The notes: generated by a model from the letters alone, not told the origin. A DNA stretch of 64,000 nucleotides from Delphinus delphis (GCF_949987515.2 NC_082689.1:63507246-63571245), one strand, 5' to 3'; counted from the first letter of the stretch, positions 10,456 to 22,228 are shown. Translations and numbers: made by a program.

Positions 10456-11392
10456 AAGATTGAGAAAAAACAAGCTTTCAGAAGTCTACACAGATATGAG
10501 TTATGAGAAGATTTAGGTACTCTGATTTCACCAGCCATATATTTTTCAGAAGGCCTCCCCAGTGGTTGCCACAGAATTATTAACAAAATCCAGCGGCCCT
10601 GGAGCTTCCTAATGCTTGTGAATGATTTGGCTTAAAGGTTTTTGCAGTCCTCATTTGCATTGTAAAATGGACTTCAGCTCTAAGTTTAAGGAGAAGTTTT
10701 AGAAGCTTTGACATGGCAAGATGCCATGAGAATATTTTCCCTGTGGGGAAACGAAACTCAAATGTGCTAATTAAGGGTACTTAATATCCCTCAAAATTAA
10801 TTCTTTGTTACCTGCAGTGGTTTAATTATTCCCTTATGGAAAGCTCAGAAATGCCCTGAATCTTTAAATAGCAGTGGACTGCTTGATTCTGAGTCAACAT
10901 CCACTTTGAAGATATTTCTTCTACTCGTTGGCTACAGCAGTGGCCAAAGAGAGGAAGATTTTTCGATGACGCAATAAAACAGTAAGACAAATTTTCCCTG
11001 GTGGTTTGCGAAATCAGCTTCGTTAATATCATCATCCCTCACATGAGAGAACCTTCCAGAAAAAAAATGTATAGCGATAAAAATGAAAAGAGGGAAAGAG
11101 CTACAGTTAAACATCAGGCAATTCTAAGCTCTGACCACCAGAAGCAGTCAGCCAGCCCTGACACTTTCCCCACTAGCAGCCTGCCCTTTCCAGAAAAGCA
11201 AAAATCAGATGTCCTCAGAAGATTTTGGTTGAACTGAGAGAGAACTAACCATATACAAGGCTGTTTATCTTGAGAAATAAACTTGAGTGTTATCCAGGTA
11301 ACTGTTGTTTCTCCTGGAATTCTTCTTGAATCAGGTATCCCCATGTAGCTATGGGACACACTAAAAAGCTCTAAATGTAGGTACATGTCTTG
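10456..11392. other. Non-repetitive stretch with homeodomain/POU-type motifs
   Basis: No repeat or gene is recognised. About 10600-10870 contains an octamer ATTTGCAT (10653-10660) and a 'gctaattaagg' core. This is a candidate conserved noncoding element, inferred from composition only. Confidence 0.3.
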
Positions 11393-11668
11393 AGTTCAAA
11401 TGTCACTTCCTCTGGTAGCCAACTCTGGCCACCCAATCTAAAGCTGCTGCCCAGTCACTCTGTCACATCCCCCACTTACAGTCTTCCCATCACTCACAGC
11501 CATCTGATACCTTCTCGTGGGTTTACTTATCTACCAGTTTGTTCCTGTCATCCCACCTCAAACGTGCATTCTGGGAGAGCGGGGCCCTGGCCATCCTTGT
11601 CACTGCTGTACCCCAAGCTTTGAGCAGCCCTTGGGTCATGATGGCTGTTCAGTAAATCATTGTTAAAG
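11393..11668 (+). mobile_element. L2 LINE 3' end, sense
   Basis: It begins 'gttcaaatgtcacttcctct' and runs through 'gtgcattctgggagagc', 'cttgtcactgctgtacccc' and the terminal 'cagtaaatcattgttaaagg', matching the L2 3' end in order. Confidence 0.7.
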
Positions 11669-13199
11669 GAGGGGAGTGTAGATTTTTTTTTTTTTTAATG
11701 TCAAACCCCTCTAACAATCAAAAAAAGATTTATTCTGGAGCCTGAGCTAGGAAAGGAGCTGGATATCCTGTGGCAGCAACCTGGAATCCGTGAATTTAAT
11801 CAGGATAATGTGCGAGGACCCAAGTTCCCTGCACACACCCAAACCTCTGCACCGAAGCTGTCCGCTCAAGCGAGTTTGACCAGAATCGGTCGATCAATTG
11901 ATCACTTGGCAGGACTTGCAGGGTTATCATTCTCTTGGGCTGGAATGTTATCAGCTTAACCCTCATCTATCTCCTCCCTCTGGAGCTGTCAGTGAATCTC
12001 TGGAACTCTCGGTCTAACCCTATTTTGACCTACATTTGATAAGGTCACGTGTGAGGCATTTCCTAAACTTAGGAAAACTAGGCCAAATGCCCTGCACAGA
12101 CCCTGGGCCTACCTGTGTCCTAATGTACACCTGTACTTCTGCTACTTCTCTCCTCTTAATTTTGTTTGGGCCACAGAACCAAGGAGTTCATTCCACTGGG
12201 CTGGTGAACAGTTTACATAGGAGTGCATGTATGTATTATCTCCTCAATTAATCTTAACTTAGCCAAACATATAGATATGGTTTTCTGTGCCTTCACTACC
12301 CCCTTAATTTAGTCTCTAACCAATAACTCTTTTGAGGGGTTAACTAACCTTCAAGCTGCAGGCCAGAGCTACACAGCACCTGCGGGGAAACATAGTAGCT
12401 TGTGTGGAATTAGACCATTTGTAAATTGTAGTCAGTTTGAAAAGAGAAAATTTCATTGAGTCAAAAAGCCTGCTTTATCTCCTTGCAAGATTTGATATTC
12501 GAGCAGGAAGTACAGATAGAGTCATTTGCTCAGGCCTTCCAAGGCTACCCACGGTAAAGAGACAATACGGTCAGGGCAGACATCGATTTTCTGGATTTCA
12601 GACCATCCTCAGAAATACTAGTTAACACAACTCTTCATAGATCCCAATGAAGAAGACCTCTTCTCAGTATCAAAAGGGAATAACAAATCATTTGGAAAAA
12701 CTTCATGTCTTAAGCGTCAAGTAATGGGAATTTGTTTCAATTCTTGCAGGCTAAAAATATGAACAAACACCACTGAAAAGGCCTAGAAAAAAAGGCCCTA
12801 ATGGTGAAGTAACACTTTTCCCATCTTGCTGTCTTTTCCCAGGTCACCTTCAGACAAGGGGCGGATTTCCTCCCACATGCATTCTTCCCCCTTGCAAAGC
12901 TTTGCCCTCTCCAGGAATGACCCATGGTCAACATTTGGCCTCTGCTTGAGAATTTAAGGACAAATCTCAGCCTTCCTTTTCCTGCACCATTAGAAAATGT
13001 CTAAGTAACATGAGAGCCATCCAAAAGACAAAGCCACAAATATCCAACTCAAGGAAACAAAATAAAACCTGAAGACTTTGGCAAGGTGTCCATGGATTTC
13101 TGCCCAATGCATCTGGCCTTCCCTTTGGTCTGCCCCAACCAGCTGGGCAGTAAAAGAGGTGGATCCGGAAGACTCATCCATTAGAGGGAATACAGGGCC
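11669..13199. other. Non-repetitive stretch, no feature recognised
   Basis: Short open frames exist on both strands, but none has a recognisable domain or start context. No repeat signature beyond a poly-T at about 11682-11696. Confidence 0.4.
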
Positions 13200-13745
13200 T
13201 GCCTGGTATCTGAAACACCTACGCAATCTGCCGCTACTCTGTGCAAGAGCCTCTGCCTGGCTCTCCTTGTCTACAGGACAAATCCAGACTCCTTCATAGG
13301 TAAGCAGGGCCCACAAGTTGACTTTCCATCTCTCTTTCCTAATCCAACAGTTCACTTTCCATCTCTTTTTCCTAATCCAAATCGTTGAACTTTGTACCCA
13401 TCCCGACAACTCAACCTTCCTCTCTCACATGTGTACTTAAAACAAGTTTTTTTCTTCTTCATATTATTTCCTCCTGTTTAGAATGCCTTTCCCTTTCTTC
13501 TCTACCCATCAAAATTGTATTTGTAAGCTAACTTCTGTCTCAAAAACCACCTTCTGAAATTTAGATCACATCAGAATTAGAACGAATCCCTCCCTACCTG
13601 GGGTTAACGTTGGGCATTCCACCAGGCAGGTTGTCTTTTCTCTTGAACCACTGGCTCCTTTAGGGCAGAACTAGTTCTTATTTCATCGCTATTGCCCCAG
13701 GGCCTAGCAGGGATTTTTGCACATAGCAGGTATTTAAGAAAGTTT
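13200..13745 (+). mobile_element. L2 LINE 3' region, sense, diverged
   Basis: The diagnostic end block is present: 'ggctcctttagggcagaact', 'gccccagggcctagcaggg', 'cacatagcaggtatttaag'. The 5' boundary is uncertain. It contains a local two-copy tandem at about 13315-13380. Confidence 0.65.
13315..13380. repeat. Two-copy 33-bp tandem duplication
   Basis: 'gactttccatctctctttcc..taatccaac' is followed directly by 'cactttccatctctttttcc..taatccaaa'. The copies differ at a few positions, so the duplication is not recent. Confidence 0.8.
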
Positions 13746-13814
13746 GGTCTAATTGTATTTCTTAGGAGAACAGCCTCTAACAGCTAATTTAGGGTGGGAG
13801 ACAGTTGATATGAA

Positions 13815-14058
13815 TTGTTAAGAGTTCAGGAGTAAGAATGAAGTTCACCTGTAAATCCCAGCTTCACTTCTTACAAGCTGTATGGCCTTGGAACTAACTA
13901 AATCTTTAAGCCTGAGTTTCCTCATCTGAAAAAAATGGGGTATATTTACATCTGTAATACATAAAAGTATTTACCTCATCTAGCTATTGGAAGAACTAGA
14001 TAAACACGTTTAGCACGAGGCCTAGCACTTGGTAAGAATTCAATACGTGTTACTTCTC
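13815..14058 (+). mobile_element. MIR SINE, sense
   Basis: Core and tail are present: 'cacttcttacaagctgtatg', 'cctgagtttcctcatctg', 'gaggcctagcacttggtaag', ending near 'caatacgtgttact'. Confidence 0.8.
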
Positions 14059-14495
14059 CCCTCCTGCCTCTCCCCTCCCCCGTTCTCCTCCTTTGCTTCA
14101 TTACTCCTCCTCTTGCTATCTTAATACCATAAGGGGAAGGCCAGCTGTGGACTATAAACCTGGTTACCTCTCCCACAGCTGGGCTCCGTCTCTAGGCTAT
14201 GTCTTAGGCAGACTTTTCCTTCTTGCAAAGAATACTGTAACTCTCACCGAAATGTGGCCTTGTTATCTTGGAGTGGAGAGAATTTGTCTTTGGGTTAACC
14301 CCTCTTTTGTTTGAGAAAACTACCTCACTAGCTCTTTGAGACATACAAATGAAAAGTAAATGTTTACCCATTGTTTGGCTAGAAACCGTGAGGTCACCAA
14401 TAATTGGAAGACCCATGTTTAGCACTCAGAGTTGATGTTTGGTGTGTAAGTTCTTGTATTATTGAAGTGAGCTTCTTCCTGTAGACTTTGTTGCA

Positions 14496-14558
<63 letters not shown>

Positions 14559-15384
14559 GGAAAAAAATATTTCTAAGCCTTGCAGGAGTGAGTTTGGAGA
14601 GCCAGGCTGAATTCTTGCTTGTCCTAGCTAGCACTGGGCTTGGGAGCCAGGTGATGTGAGTTGTTTTGCTTTATTTTATCAGCATCAATGGCAGGAAAAG
14701 GAGACTGATGTTGGGGTGAAGTTGAAGGGCGGCCTTTCATAGAACCTTGTCACCCTCTGGGAAGGGCAGTGCCGTTCCTCTGCCCAGGTGACAAGACAGA
14801 GTTGGAACAGAGTCATTTCTCCCACCTCTTTGCAAAACCAGCTCCCCTCTGCCTCCCCCAGCAGCTACTGGAGCAAGAAGACCCACCTCTGTTGTCACTG
14901 TTGCTCTCAGAAGTCCAACCACTGGCAGAGAAAACTAAGAACGCGGTAGCTGTTATGTAGTGGCCTGAAGCACAGATGGGTTGGTGGGCATCTTTAGGAA
15001 CTATAGAAATAGTGGGGAAGAAAGGGAAACATTTCTGGGAAGAGTGAGGTCAGGGACGTGACTTATTGAGCTCTTGTAACTTGGATGTTAAAATTATTGT
15101 GACCTCATATTACCATCCCCAGTTCCAGTTTTATAAAATCTGCGGCATGCTATTTGAATAAATAAATATTTGGTTTTAAAATGGATTATTATTTTTAATT
15201 TATTTTTTTTTAATTTAAAGCCAGAAAGAATTTGGGGTGGGAGATAGCATAGCATGGTGGGGTTTTTGTTTGTTTGTTTGTTTTTGATAGGTAATAAGTG
15301 GATTTATTTAGAGAGAAACACACCCCACAGACAGAATGTGGGCCATCTCAGAAGGTGAGAAAGGCCCGTAGTGGTTTTTTTTAA
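14059..15384. other. Non-repetitive stretch with a GT microsatellite
   Basis: Apart from the GT run (14497-14555) and a short (TTTG)n at about 15258-15285, no repeat, exon or RNA gene is recognised. Confidence 0.4.
14497..14555. repeat. (GT)n microsatellite, about 29 uninterrupted units
   Basis: Pure TG dinucleotide run. Its length and purity suggest it is polymorphic. Confidence 0.97.
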
Positions 15385-15502
15385 GAGAATGGATTCTGGA
15401 AATCAGCATATTTCTATCTTGGCTTTTCTTTTTACTAGTGTAATCACAAGCAATTTATTCACCCTCTTTAAGCCTCTGTTTTTTATCTGTAAAATATAGA
15501 TG
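15385..15502 (+). mobile_element. MIR SINE 5' part, interrupted by an LTR
   Basis: 'gaatggattctggaaatcag' through 'aagcctctgttttttatctg' and 'taaaatatagat' is MIR core. It stops abruptly where the LTR begins. The missing 3' half resumes at about 16082. Confidence 0.7.
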
Positions 15503-16081
15503 TGTGGCAGATTGTATCTTCCAAAAACAGCTGCACCGGTATATATTTCATCTCACATGCTGTTCTCATGAAGTGACTTTGACCTTCTTTCATTAAGAGA
15601 TGGGACCAGTAATCCCTTCCCTTGAATCTGGGCTGAACTTTGAAACTGCCTCAACCAAAAGAATGTGGCAGAAGTGATGTGACTTCCAGCTAAGTTATAA
15701 CAGGCAATAGGCTTCCATGCCTGGCTCTCTGTCTCTCTCCCAGCCTCTAGACCCCAATCGCCATGTTGTGAGGAAGCCCAGGCCACATGGAGAGGTCATG
15801 TGTGGGTGTCCCTGTTGACATCCCCACCAGACCCTCAGCTGACAGCCAGCATTAACTTCTCGACATGGGAGTGGTCGATTCTTCAGATGATTCCATAGCC
15901 CAGTCTTCAAATCCTCCAGCTGAGATCCCAGACCTCATGGAGCAGAGATAAATCAAATTTATCATGTTCTTTCTGAATTCTTGACCCACAGAAACCATAA
16001 GAGATGATAAAAGATTATTGTTGTTGTAAGCCCCTAAATTTTGTGGTGATTTGTTATGCAACAATAGGCAACTAAAATGAG
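15503..16081 (+). mobile_element. MaLR (MLT1-type) solo LTR, sense
   Basis: It begins 'tgtggcagattgtatcttcc' and ends 'tttgttatgcaacaataggc..aactaaaa'. Internal landmarks include 'ctgacccacag'-like text at 15982 and 'gtaagcccctaaattttgtg' near 16026, as in MLT1 LTRs. No internal retroviral sequence is attached. Exact ends and TSD are ambiguous by a few bases. Confidence 0.7.
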
Positions 16082-16185
16082 AGATAATGGTATGTAATCC
16101 ATGGTGGTGTTATGAGAATTTAAAGAAATAGCACAAAGCTTAGCACAGCAGTGAGGGCTCAAAAATGTCAGATGCTTTTATTATA
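16082..16185 (+). mobile_element. MIR SINE 3' part, continuation after the LTR
   Basis: 'gataatggtatgtaatcc', 'gttatgagaatttaaag', 'gcttagcacagcagtgagg' continue the MIR consensus from the point where the left piece broke off. Confidence 0.65.
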
Positions 16186-17162
16186 ACAAAAAAAGGCAGT
16201 TCCTAAGCAAAAATTTGAGGGAAATGAGGGCTCTCAAGAGACCTTTTCTGGGTGTCTTAACAGATAACCAGGGGAAAGAGAAGTTGAAATTGTTGAGGAA
16301 CCCACGCTAGAAGCAGAGATCTGTGGAGCTGGTGCGTGAATAAATTCACGTGAAGATTTGGTTTTCCCTCTCTGGAAGAAGTGCTCTTAAAATTCCTGGA
16401 GCCAGAACCTCAGGATGGGAGAGAGAATATATGTGTCGGGGCCACTGTCATATCTGCACCCTCACAGTGGTTGGCCCACCACCCTGTGGTGAGCACCAGT
16501 ATTTAAGAGAAGCTAGCTTCTGTATGTAATTACAATGACCTCTCTAGTCAGTTACTCTCCAAGTAACCTGTACCTGTACATGCAGGTCTAATATTAGTTT
16601 CTTGGCATATTTCAGAAAGGTATCAGACTGTCATAAAGCCCTTCTGTAAGGACTGCTTCAGTGGGAACTAGGAGATATGTCAAGCTTGTCCTGTATCACT
16701 AAGGTAACAAGAACTCCATCATCCTCAAAATTGGCTCTAGTTTCAAGAGCCATCCATCATTTTGATGAAGATAGATGTGGACCACTGAATATTCTCCTAG
16801 TGTTTCCAATGACCAAGGATATCAACAGGAAAAGGAAAGACAATGGCCAGTTTATACTTCTAATCTTTTTCCCCCATACACACAAAAAAAGGTTATAAAG
16901 TATTATAAAGTCAGTAACAGAATAAGGACACCGGAAAATATATCTTTTTCCCCCTCTGTTCCTGAAGGTGTGTTGTGTAAAATTTGGGATTATTTCAGAT
17001 TTATAAACAATTATTTTAAGCAATGATTTGAAAAGAGAGGCAAGACTTTAATGGTGGTGTCTCTGGCATAGTAGCTGAGGAAATGGTTTTTAGGTTAAAT
17101 GTCATTTTAACATCCTTTAAATCATCCTTTAACCCTACTGATGTGGCACGTGCTAGTAAATT
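16186..17162. other. Non-repetitive stretch, no feature recognised
   Basis: No repeat signature or plausible exon is visible on either strand. Confidence 0.4.
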
Positions 17163-17378
17163 TAGACACCATCTACTGAGTGCTTTTCCTTGTTCTAAGC
17201 ACTATACTAATTTCTTTGTATGCATTACTTCATTATAATCCCCATCACGATCAATCTTATGAGATAGGCATCACAAACCCCAATTTTTTCTTGTGGAAAT
17301 TGAGAGTTACAGAAGTCAAACAGCTTCTAAGAGGAGCTGAGATGGGATCCAAAGACCATGCCTTGCCCATTACTAACT
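17163..17378 (-). mobile_element. MIR SINE, antisense
   Basis: Reverse-orientation MIR order: 'ctactgagtgcttttccttg', 'ctaagcactatactaattt', 'cttatgagataggcatca', then 'aagaccatgccttgcccat'. Confidence 0.75.
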
Positions 17379-17399
17379 TTAGCTGAGGTTGCTTCTCCA

Positions 17400-17465
17400 C
17401 TCTGCATGTGCAAAGGCTGCTTCAAGACTCAGCTCAAGTGTCACCTCTTCTTGCATGGTTTTCCG

Positions 17466-17503
<38 letters not shown>

Positions 17504-17535
17504 GGACATCTCTCCCACTCACTTCTCTCTAAACT
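17400..17535 (+). mobile_element. L2 LINE 3' region, left piece (split by a hAT element)
   Basis: 'gactcagctcaagtgtcacc..tcttcttgcatgg' and 'cacttctctctaaacttct' are L2 3' sequence. A (CA)n run at 17468-17498 has expanded inside it. It breaks at the hAT insertion. Confidence 0.65.
17468..17498. repeat. (CA)n microsatellite
   Basis: About 15 CA units within the L2 fragment. Confidence 0.95.
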
Positions 17536-17543
17536 TCTGTAGC

Positions 17544-17844
17544 GTCGCTGGCCAAATGAAATAATGTGAGCCACGTGTGTAATTTTAAATTTTCTAGTAA
17601 CCACGTAAAAGCGTGAAAAGAAACAGGTGAAATTAATTATATACTTTAACCCAACGTATCCAAAATACTATCGTGTCCCATGTAGTCAATATAAATATTA
17701 TTAATGAGATGCTTTGCATTTGTTGCACTGAATCTTCGAAATCTGGTGTGTATTTTATACCTACAGTACATCTCAGTTCGAACTTGCCACATTTCAAATG
17801 CCCAATAATCAATAGGTAGTGGCTGTTCTATTGGACTGTGCAGT
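17544..17844 (-). mobile_element. hAT-Charlie/MER5-like nonautonomous DNA transposon
   Basis: The right end 'ctattggactgtgcag' is the reverse complement of the MER5-type terminal repeat; the left end 'gtcgctggccaaatgaa' matches it imperfectly. The internal 'gtgagccacgtgtgtaattt' and 'cttgccacatttcaaatgcc' are typical. It is flanked by 8-bp target duplications (tctgtagc at 17536, tctatagc at 17845, one mismatch), as hAT elements make. Confidence 0.75.
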
Positions 17845-17852
17845 TCTATAGC

Positions 17853-17972
17853 ATTTAGCCCATGTCATTTCCTTTTTATTCAGTGTAAAGTAAGTCTCTT
17901 GAGGTCAAGAAATGAGACAAACTCATCTTTGTATTTCCCAAATATCACATAATAAATGTTTGAGTCAACATG
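17853..17972 (+). mobile_element. L2 LINE 3' end, right piece
   Basis: 'gcatttagcccatgtcattt', 'gtctcttgaggtcaagaaat', 'ctttgtatttcccaaatatc' and 'aataaatgtttgagtc' complete the L2 end started left of the hAT element. Confidence 0.65.
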
Positions 17973-19039
17973 TGAGTCAAGAACACAAGTACTGGCACCT
18001 TACTGGATTCCTAGAAGGGAAGTATCTGCCCCACATCAAGGCATGGGTAGTTCTCACAAAGTCATCTTCCCACCACGTAGTCTTAGGAGCTGCAAGATGC
18101 CCAGAGAGCTGCAAAACAGCCTTGAGGTTGAAGTTGTGAAACTGACAAGGAAGAAAAAGAGAGAATGCTATGGGGGTTATGAAAACAAAAGACAGACAAA
18201 GCCCCAGATCACTTTCTGGTGATCATTCAAAAAAAGAAAAGGAGACAAACACATGGTGATGAGAGGTTACCAAGTGACTCAACCGTCTGAAAATAATAGA
18301 GCAGTAATTGATACTTAGTGTGAAAGGATTCTTTAAATCTCTCCGGTGTGGCTTACACACTTGAAACACATCTTGAGCATATAAAAGTGGTATATTTGGA
18401 AAAAATAACCTTTTTTTGGCCACTCAGGTTATATCTGACTCAAAATCCAACAGGTAGTATCCATTAAAAAAATCAGTTGTCAATTAGTGTCTTAAGTATT
18501 GACCAGTTTTTTCTTTTTCCAGTGAGTAGCTCTTACTATATGGGAATATAGCTTCACAGTGTATTTACTGTATTGTTTGTGAATTTGTACTCAATTATTT
18601 TCCTAGTTGGCTGTGAGAGTTAGTGACACATCCTAAAATACTTTTCATTTGTGTAGGACTTTAGAGTTCACTTTTGTATATATTACCTCCCCTTGATGAA
18701 ACTCTTTGGGACATTTTGTGTCACTCCCCAGGAACCTTCTGTCGAGGATTTCTGGAGTCATACAATCAAAGTCTCAGGCTGTTGATTTTGGAAATCATGT
18801 CAATTCATAGTTTACAAGTGATTAAAATGCAGTCTTCTTTAAAATCAGAGCTTGCCTTTTAAGTACATACGGGTCTTTCAGGACATACAGGTGGATTGAA
18901 TGCAGAAAATCCTCAGACGCTCCCTCTGCCTGTGAAGTAATAAGGTTTGGAAAAGGCATTTTACTGATGTCCTTTGGTTTCCGGCAAAAACATGTAGGAC
19001 TAAGACCATCACCAGCTGAGAGGCCACTCATAAAATATG
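17973..19039. other. Non-repetitive stretch, no feature recognised
   Basis: Nothing recognisable on either strand up to the SINE target site. Confidence 0.4.
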
Positions 19040-19048
19040 ATGAGGCCC

Positions 19049-19252
19049 GGGCTTCCCTGGTGGCGCAGTGGTTGAGGGTCCGCCTGCCGATGAGGGGACA
19101 TGGGTTCGTGCCCCGGTCCGGGAAGATCCCACACGCCGTGGAGCGGCTGGGCCCGTGAGCCATGGCCGCTGAGCCTGCGCGTCCGGAGCCTGTGCTCCGC
19201 AACGGGAGAGGCCACAACAGTGAGAGGCCCGCGTACCGCAAAAAAAAAAAAT
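19049..19252 (+). mobile_element. Cetacean tRNA-SINE, short form, sense
   Basis: The head 'gcttccctggtggcgcagtg' contains a pol III A-box-like TGGCGCAGTGG; 'gggttcgtgcccc' is the B-box-like block. The tail is 'cgcgtaccgc' plus A12. TSD 'atgaggccc' at 19040-19048 and 19253-19261. Confidence 0.95.
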
Positions 19253-19386
19253 ATGAGGCCCAGAAGTTTGGGGATTTTTAATGTCAAGAAACATTCTCCC
19301 TGGAATATCAGCCTCACAGTTATTATCATTTCAAGAGGAGGCCCGCAACAGGTAAGGAAACCTCTGGACACTGTTGGCTGAAGCAG

Positions 19387-19455
19387 GGCTTCATCTGAAA
19401 TCTGCACTCAGAGCTGACTGCACTCAGAGCTTCATCTGACTGCACTCAGAGCTGA
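19387..19455. repeat. Short minisatellite, 'ctgcactcagagct' x3
   Basis: The 14-bp motif occurs at about 19402, 19418 and 19440, two copies preceded by 'ttcatctga'. Confidence 0.85.
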
Positions 19456-20589
19456 CATTGTCCTGAGGTGTCTCTCTGTGGTCTCACCATGAGGTGATTA
19501 TTGCCAGGTAGCTCAGTCTGCTCAAAGTTTCACTAATGGAGTTCGATGGTTGGTAACAGAAAAGTAAGATATAATGCAACTTCTTTTCTTCTTTTTCAAA
19601 TCTCGTGCTAATTTATATTCAAATTCTTTTAAGTATCCAGGGTGGAAGGGAAAGTTTTTTCCCTCACAGGGTGGTTAAGAGTAGGGCGTGGGTAGGGTTT
19701 CCATATGCCCTTTACACCCAATTAATTTTCTACAGAATTGAGCTCTCAGGAGGCTGCTAGTGTTAAAGCCTATCCCACCCCCTTTTATCAGCCGTTGAAA
19801 TGGGCCATTAGATCTTCAATCGTTATCAACCCAAGATGCTATGGTTGTAGCTTAGCAAGAATAAAGCCATTTTCTAAAGGTACTTGTGTATATAACAGGA
19901 AGAAAAATATGTTATCTAAAAAAATTGGATAGCGTTCTACATTCTACACTAATGGATCTTTCCTAACAGTGGAAGGGGGTGGGGGAGAGTAGGCTAGAAG
20001 ATTGTGGGAAAATAAGAGAGGGCTTTAGGGCCATGGTTTGCCACCCTTTTTGATCAAACATCTCATTTTTATAATAAGTAATTAAGACTGCCACCTTGAC
20101 TATCCTGAAATGAAATTCAAATAATCTTTTCTAAAAATCCAATGTACGTCCCTAACTGTAGTATAAAGGAGCAATAAAAAGGAAGCAATTTATGAAATAC
20201 ATAAAAATATGTATTCAATACGCAAATGTTTGGCTAAGAGGACACTAGAAAGTCCATAATGGAATCAGATGCCTGCGCTGATCCTAGAATCCAACAAACA
20301 CACTGGTGACAACTGCACCCTGAACCGTTGTGTGTTGCATTGAGCAATGTTGCCATCCTGATGTGATGTCCTGAAATAGTGAACAACTCTTGGGGAAGTT
20401 CCAAACCAAATGCAGTCATCCCTCAAAAAGTCAAAAATATGTTGTTTTTTTATATAACTCAGAGTCAGGTTCTAGGTTCAGATAACAGGATTTATTTTTA
20501 CCTACATGAGTGTCCAGGGGAACTTTGAAAGTGGCAGGAGATGCCAGACAATTCTTCATTATGTGAGACTATCTCACAGGTTGAGATAG

Positions 20590-20629
20590 GTTCAAGGTTA
20601 AGACCTTGAACGCCATTTTAAGGTCTTAA
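20590..20629. repeat. Two overlapping, mutually exclusive perfect hairpins
   Basis: Hairpin 1 pairs 'gttcaaggt' (20590-20598) with 'accttgaac' (20603-20611), 4-nt loop. Hairpin 2 pairs 'ttaagacctt' (20598-20607) with 'aaggtcttaa' (20620-20629), 12-nt loop. They share 20598 and 20603-20607. Confidence 0.7.
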
Positions 20630-21074
20630 CGCCATTTCCTGTTTTATGCTATGCTGAAGTCTCCTATTCTTAGGCCCAGACCTCTCGCAAAGCTGGTGAA
20701 TCAGGCTTGGAGAGCATCAGCCGTGAACAATGCCCCAAATCATGCCATGAAGCTAGTTTGGTGAAGACCCTGCCACTGCCACCACAGGGCACAGACAAGT
20801 CAGTGTGTGCAGCTGCCACCACTGACCTGGGAAGAGAACACAGCTGTCTCCCAGGTATCACCCTGTACTGCTTGAGGACCACATGGTGACCGCTGCTTCA
20901 CGCCGCTGGCTTTCGCCTTTGAAGTGTGGTGAGTGAATCTGATTGGCTCAGCCTCTGTCACATGTCCTTGTCTTAACTGAAAGGGAGGTTCGGAAAGTAT
21001 ACAAACATCTTGACCTTCTCGAGTGGGAGGCAGGCTCTGCTTCCTCCAAAACAAGAAAAGGGTTCAGAGGCTGG

Positions 21075-21420
21075 ACAGCCTACCAGAATGACCAATGCCC
21101 ACTCTAGCTGGCCAAATGAGTTCTGCAGAAGTCCCATGGGGTTTTAGAGTAGAGCGTGGTCTCTGAGGAGTTATGGGCAAGGAAGGATTTATACAGGAGG
21201 TGAGGTTTGATCAAGACTTGAAGGATGAGGAAATTAATATGGTTGTGTGTAGGGATGGGAGAAGGAATTCTCCAGAGATGGAATGACATGAACAAGTATG
21301 CAGAACTGGGAAAACAAGTGCAGGCAAAGGAGTCCAATTTCACTGGAGCTGAGTTCCACGGGGAGTCATTAGTGAAAGGAGAGAAGGGACAGGAATGGCA
21401 TGCAGAAGTTTGGTGAGTTT
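21075..21420 (-). mobile_element. L2 LINE, antisense, diverged
   Basis: 'caagacttgaaggatgagga', then 'gaattctccagagatggaat', 'ggaatgacatgaacaagt' is the reverse complement of the L2 3' region. The boundaries are approximate. Confidence 0.55.
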
Positions 21421-21789
21421 GTTTAACAGCGTTTTGACGTAATCAAAGTTGTGTTTGATGAGAGTATTTGCATATTTTCTGTATTGACTTTTATTGATTT
21501 ATCAAAAAATAATGTCCTTGTCAATTTGAATCTCATTCTTAGTCTTTAGGGGAACAGACCTGTTTTTATGAATTGCTAGGAGCCTGAAGGTTTTTTGGTT
21601 ATTTGTTTGTTGTTTGTTATTTTTGTCACTGTTGTTGCTGTTTTTTTCTGATAAAGAGGCTAACTCCTTTATACTTTTAATTTGTATTACATTGTATCCA
21701 CTGAGGAATTTCACAAGTATCTTTTAGCTGATTCTAAGAGTGACCCCCACCTGCAACTTTTAATCAAACTAGGTGTCATAATCCATTTT
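21421..21789. other. Non-repetitive stretch between L2 and MIR
   Basis: AT-rich sequence with no recognised feature. Confidence 0.35.
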
Positions 21790-21980
21790 TTCCAACACTC
21801 GTTGCACACCTAACATGTACCAGGATCACTATTTAATGCTTTCATCTCCATGTTTAATGTTATTTTCAAATTACTCTTTTATTTATGAAGAAATAGGATC
21901 TGAGAGAATAAATAATTTGCCCAATGACACACAATTTAGAAGTGGTGGGATAAGGGTTTTGACTCATGTCTGTCTATCTA
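21790..21980 (-). mobile_element. MIR SINE, antisense, diverged
   Basis: 'atgaagaaataggatctgag', 'ttgcccaatgacacacaatt', 'agaagtggtgggataaggg' is the antisense MIR core. Confidence 0.7.
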
Positions 21981-22217
21981 ATTCCCACATGATCTAGTGG
22001 CTTCTCTCAACAGAGTGTAATCTGAAATTATTGACTGTGCTATCTAGAAGTTCTGTGATATTTTGATTCTAGCCATTCTGAAGCCAAGAGTCTCTGAGAC
22101 TCAGTTTTAAAGAACTCAAAGGAAGCAGATCTTTTATTATTATTATTACTTTTTTATTAACGTATAGTTGATTTACAATGTCGTGTTAATTTTCTGGTAT
22201 ACAGCGAAGTGATTCAG

Positions 22218-22228
22218 ATATATATATA

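Larger units (their letters stand above)
19262..21074. other. Non-repetitive stretch with small tandem and hairpin structures
   Basis: No exon or dispersed repeat is recognised. It holds a three-copy minisatellite (about 19387-19455) and an overlapping pair of inverted repeats (20590-20629), listed separately. Confidence 0.4.
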
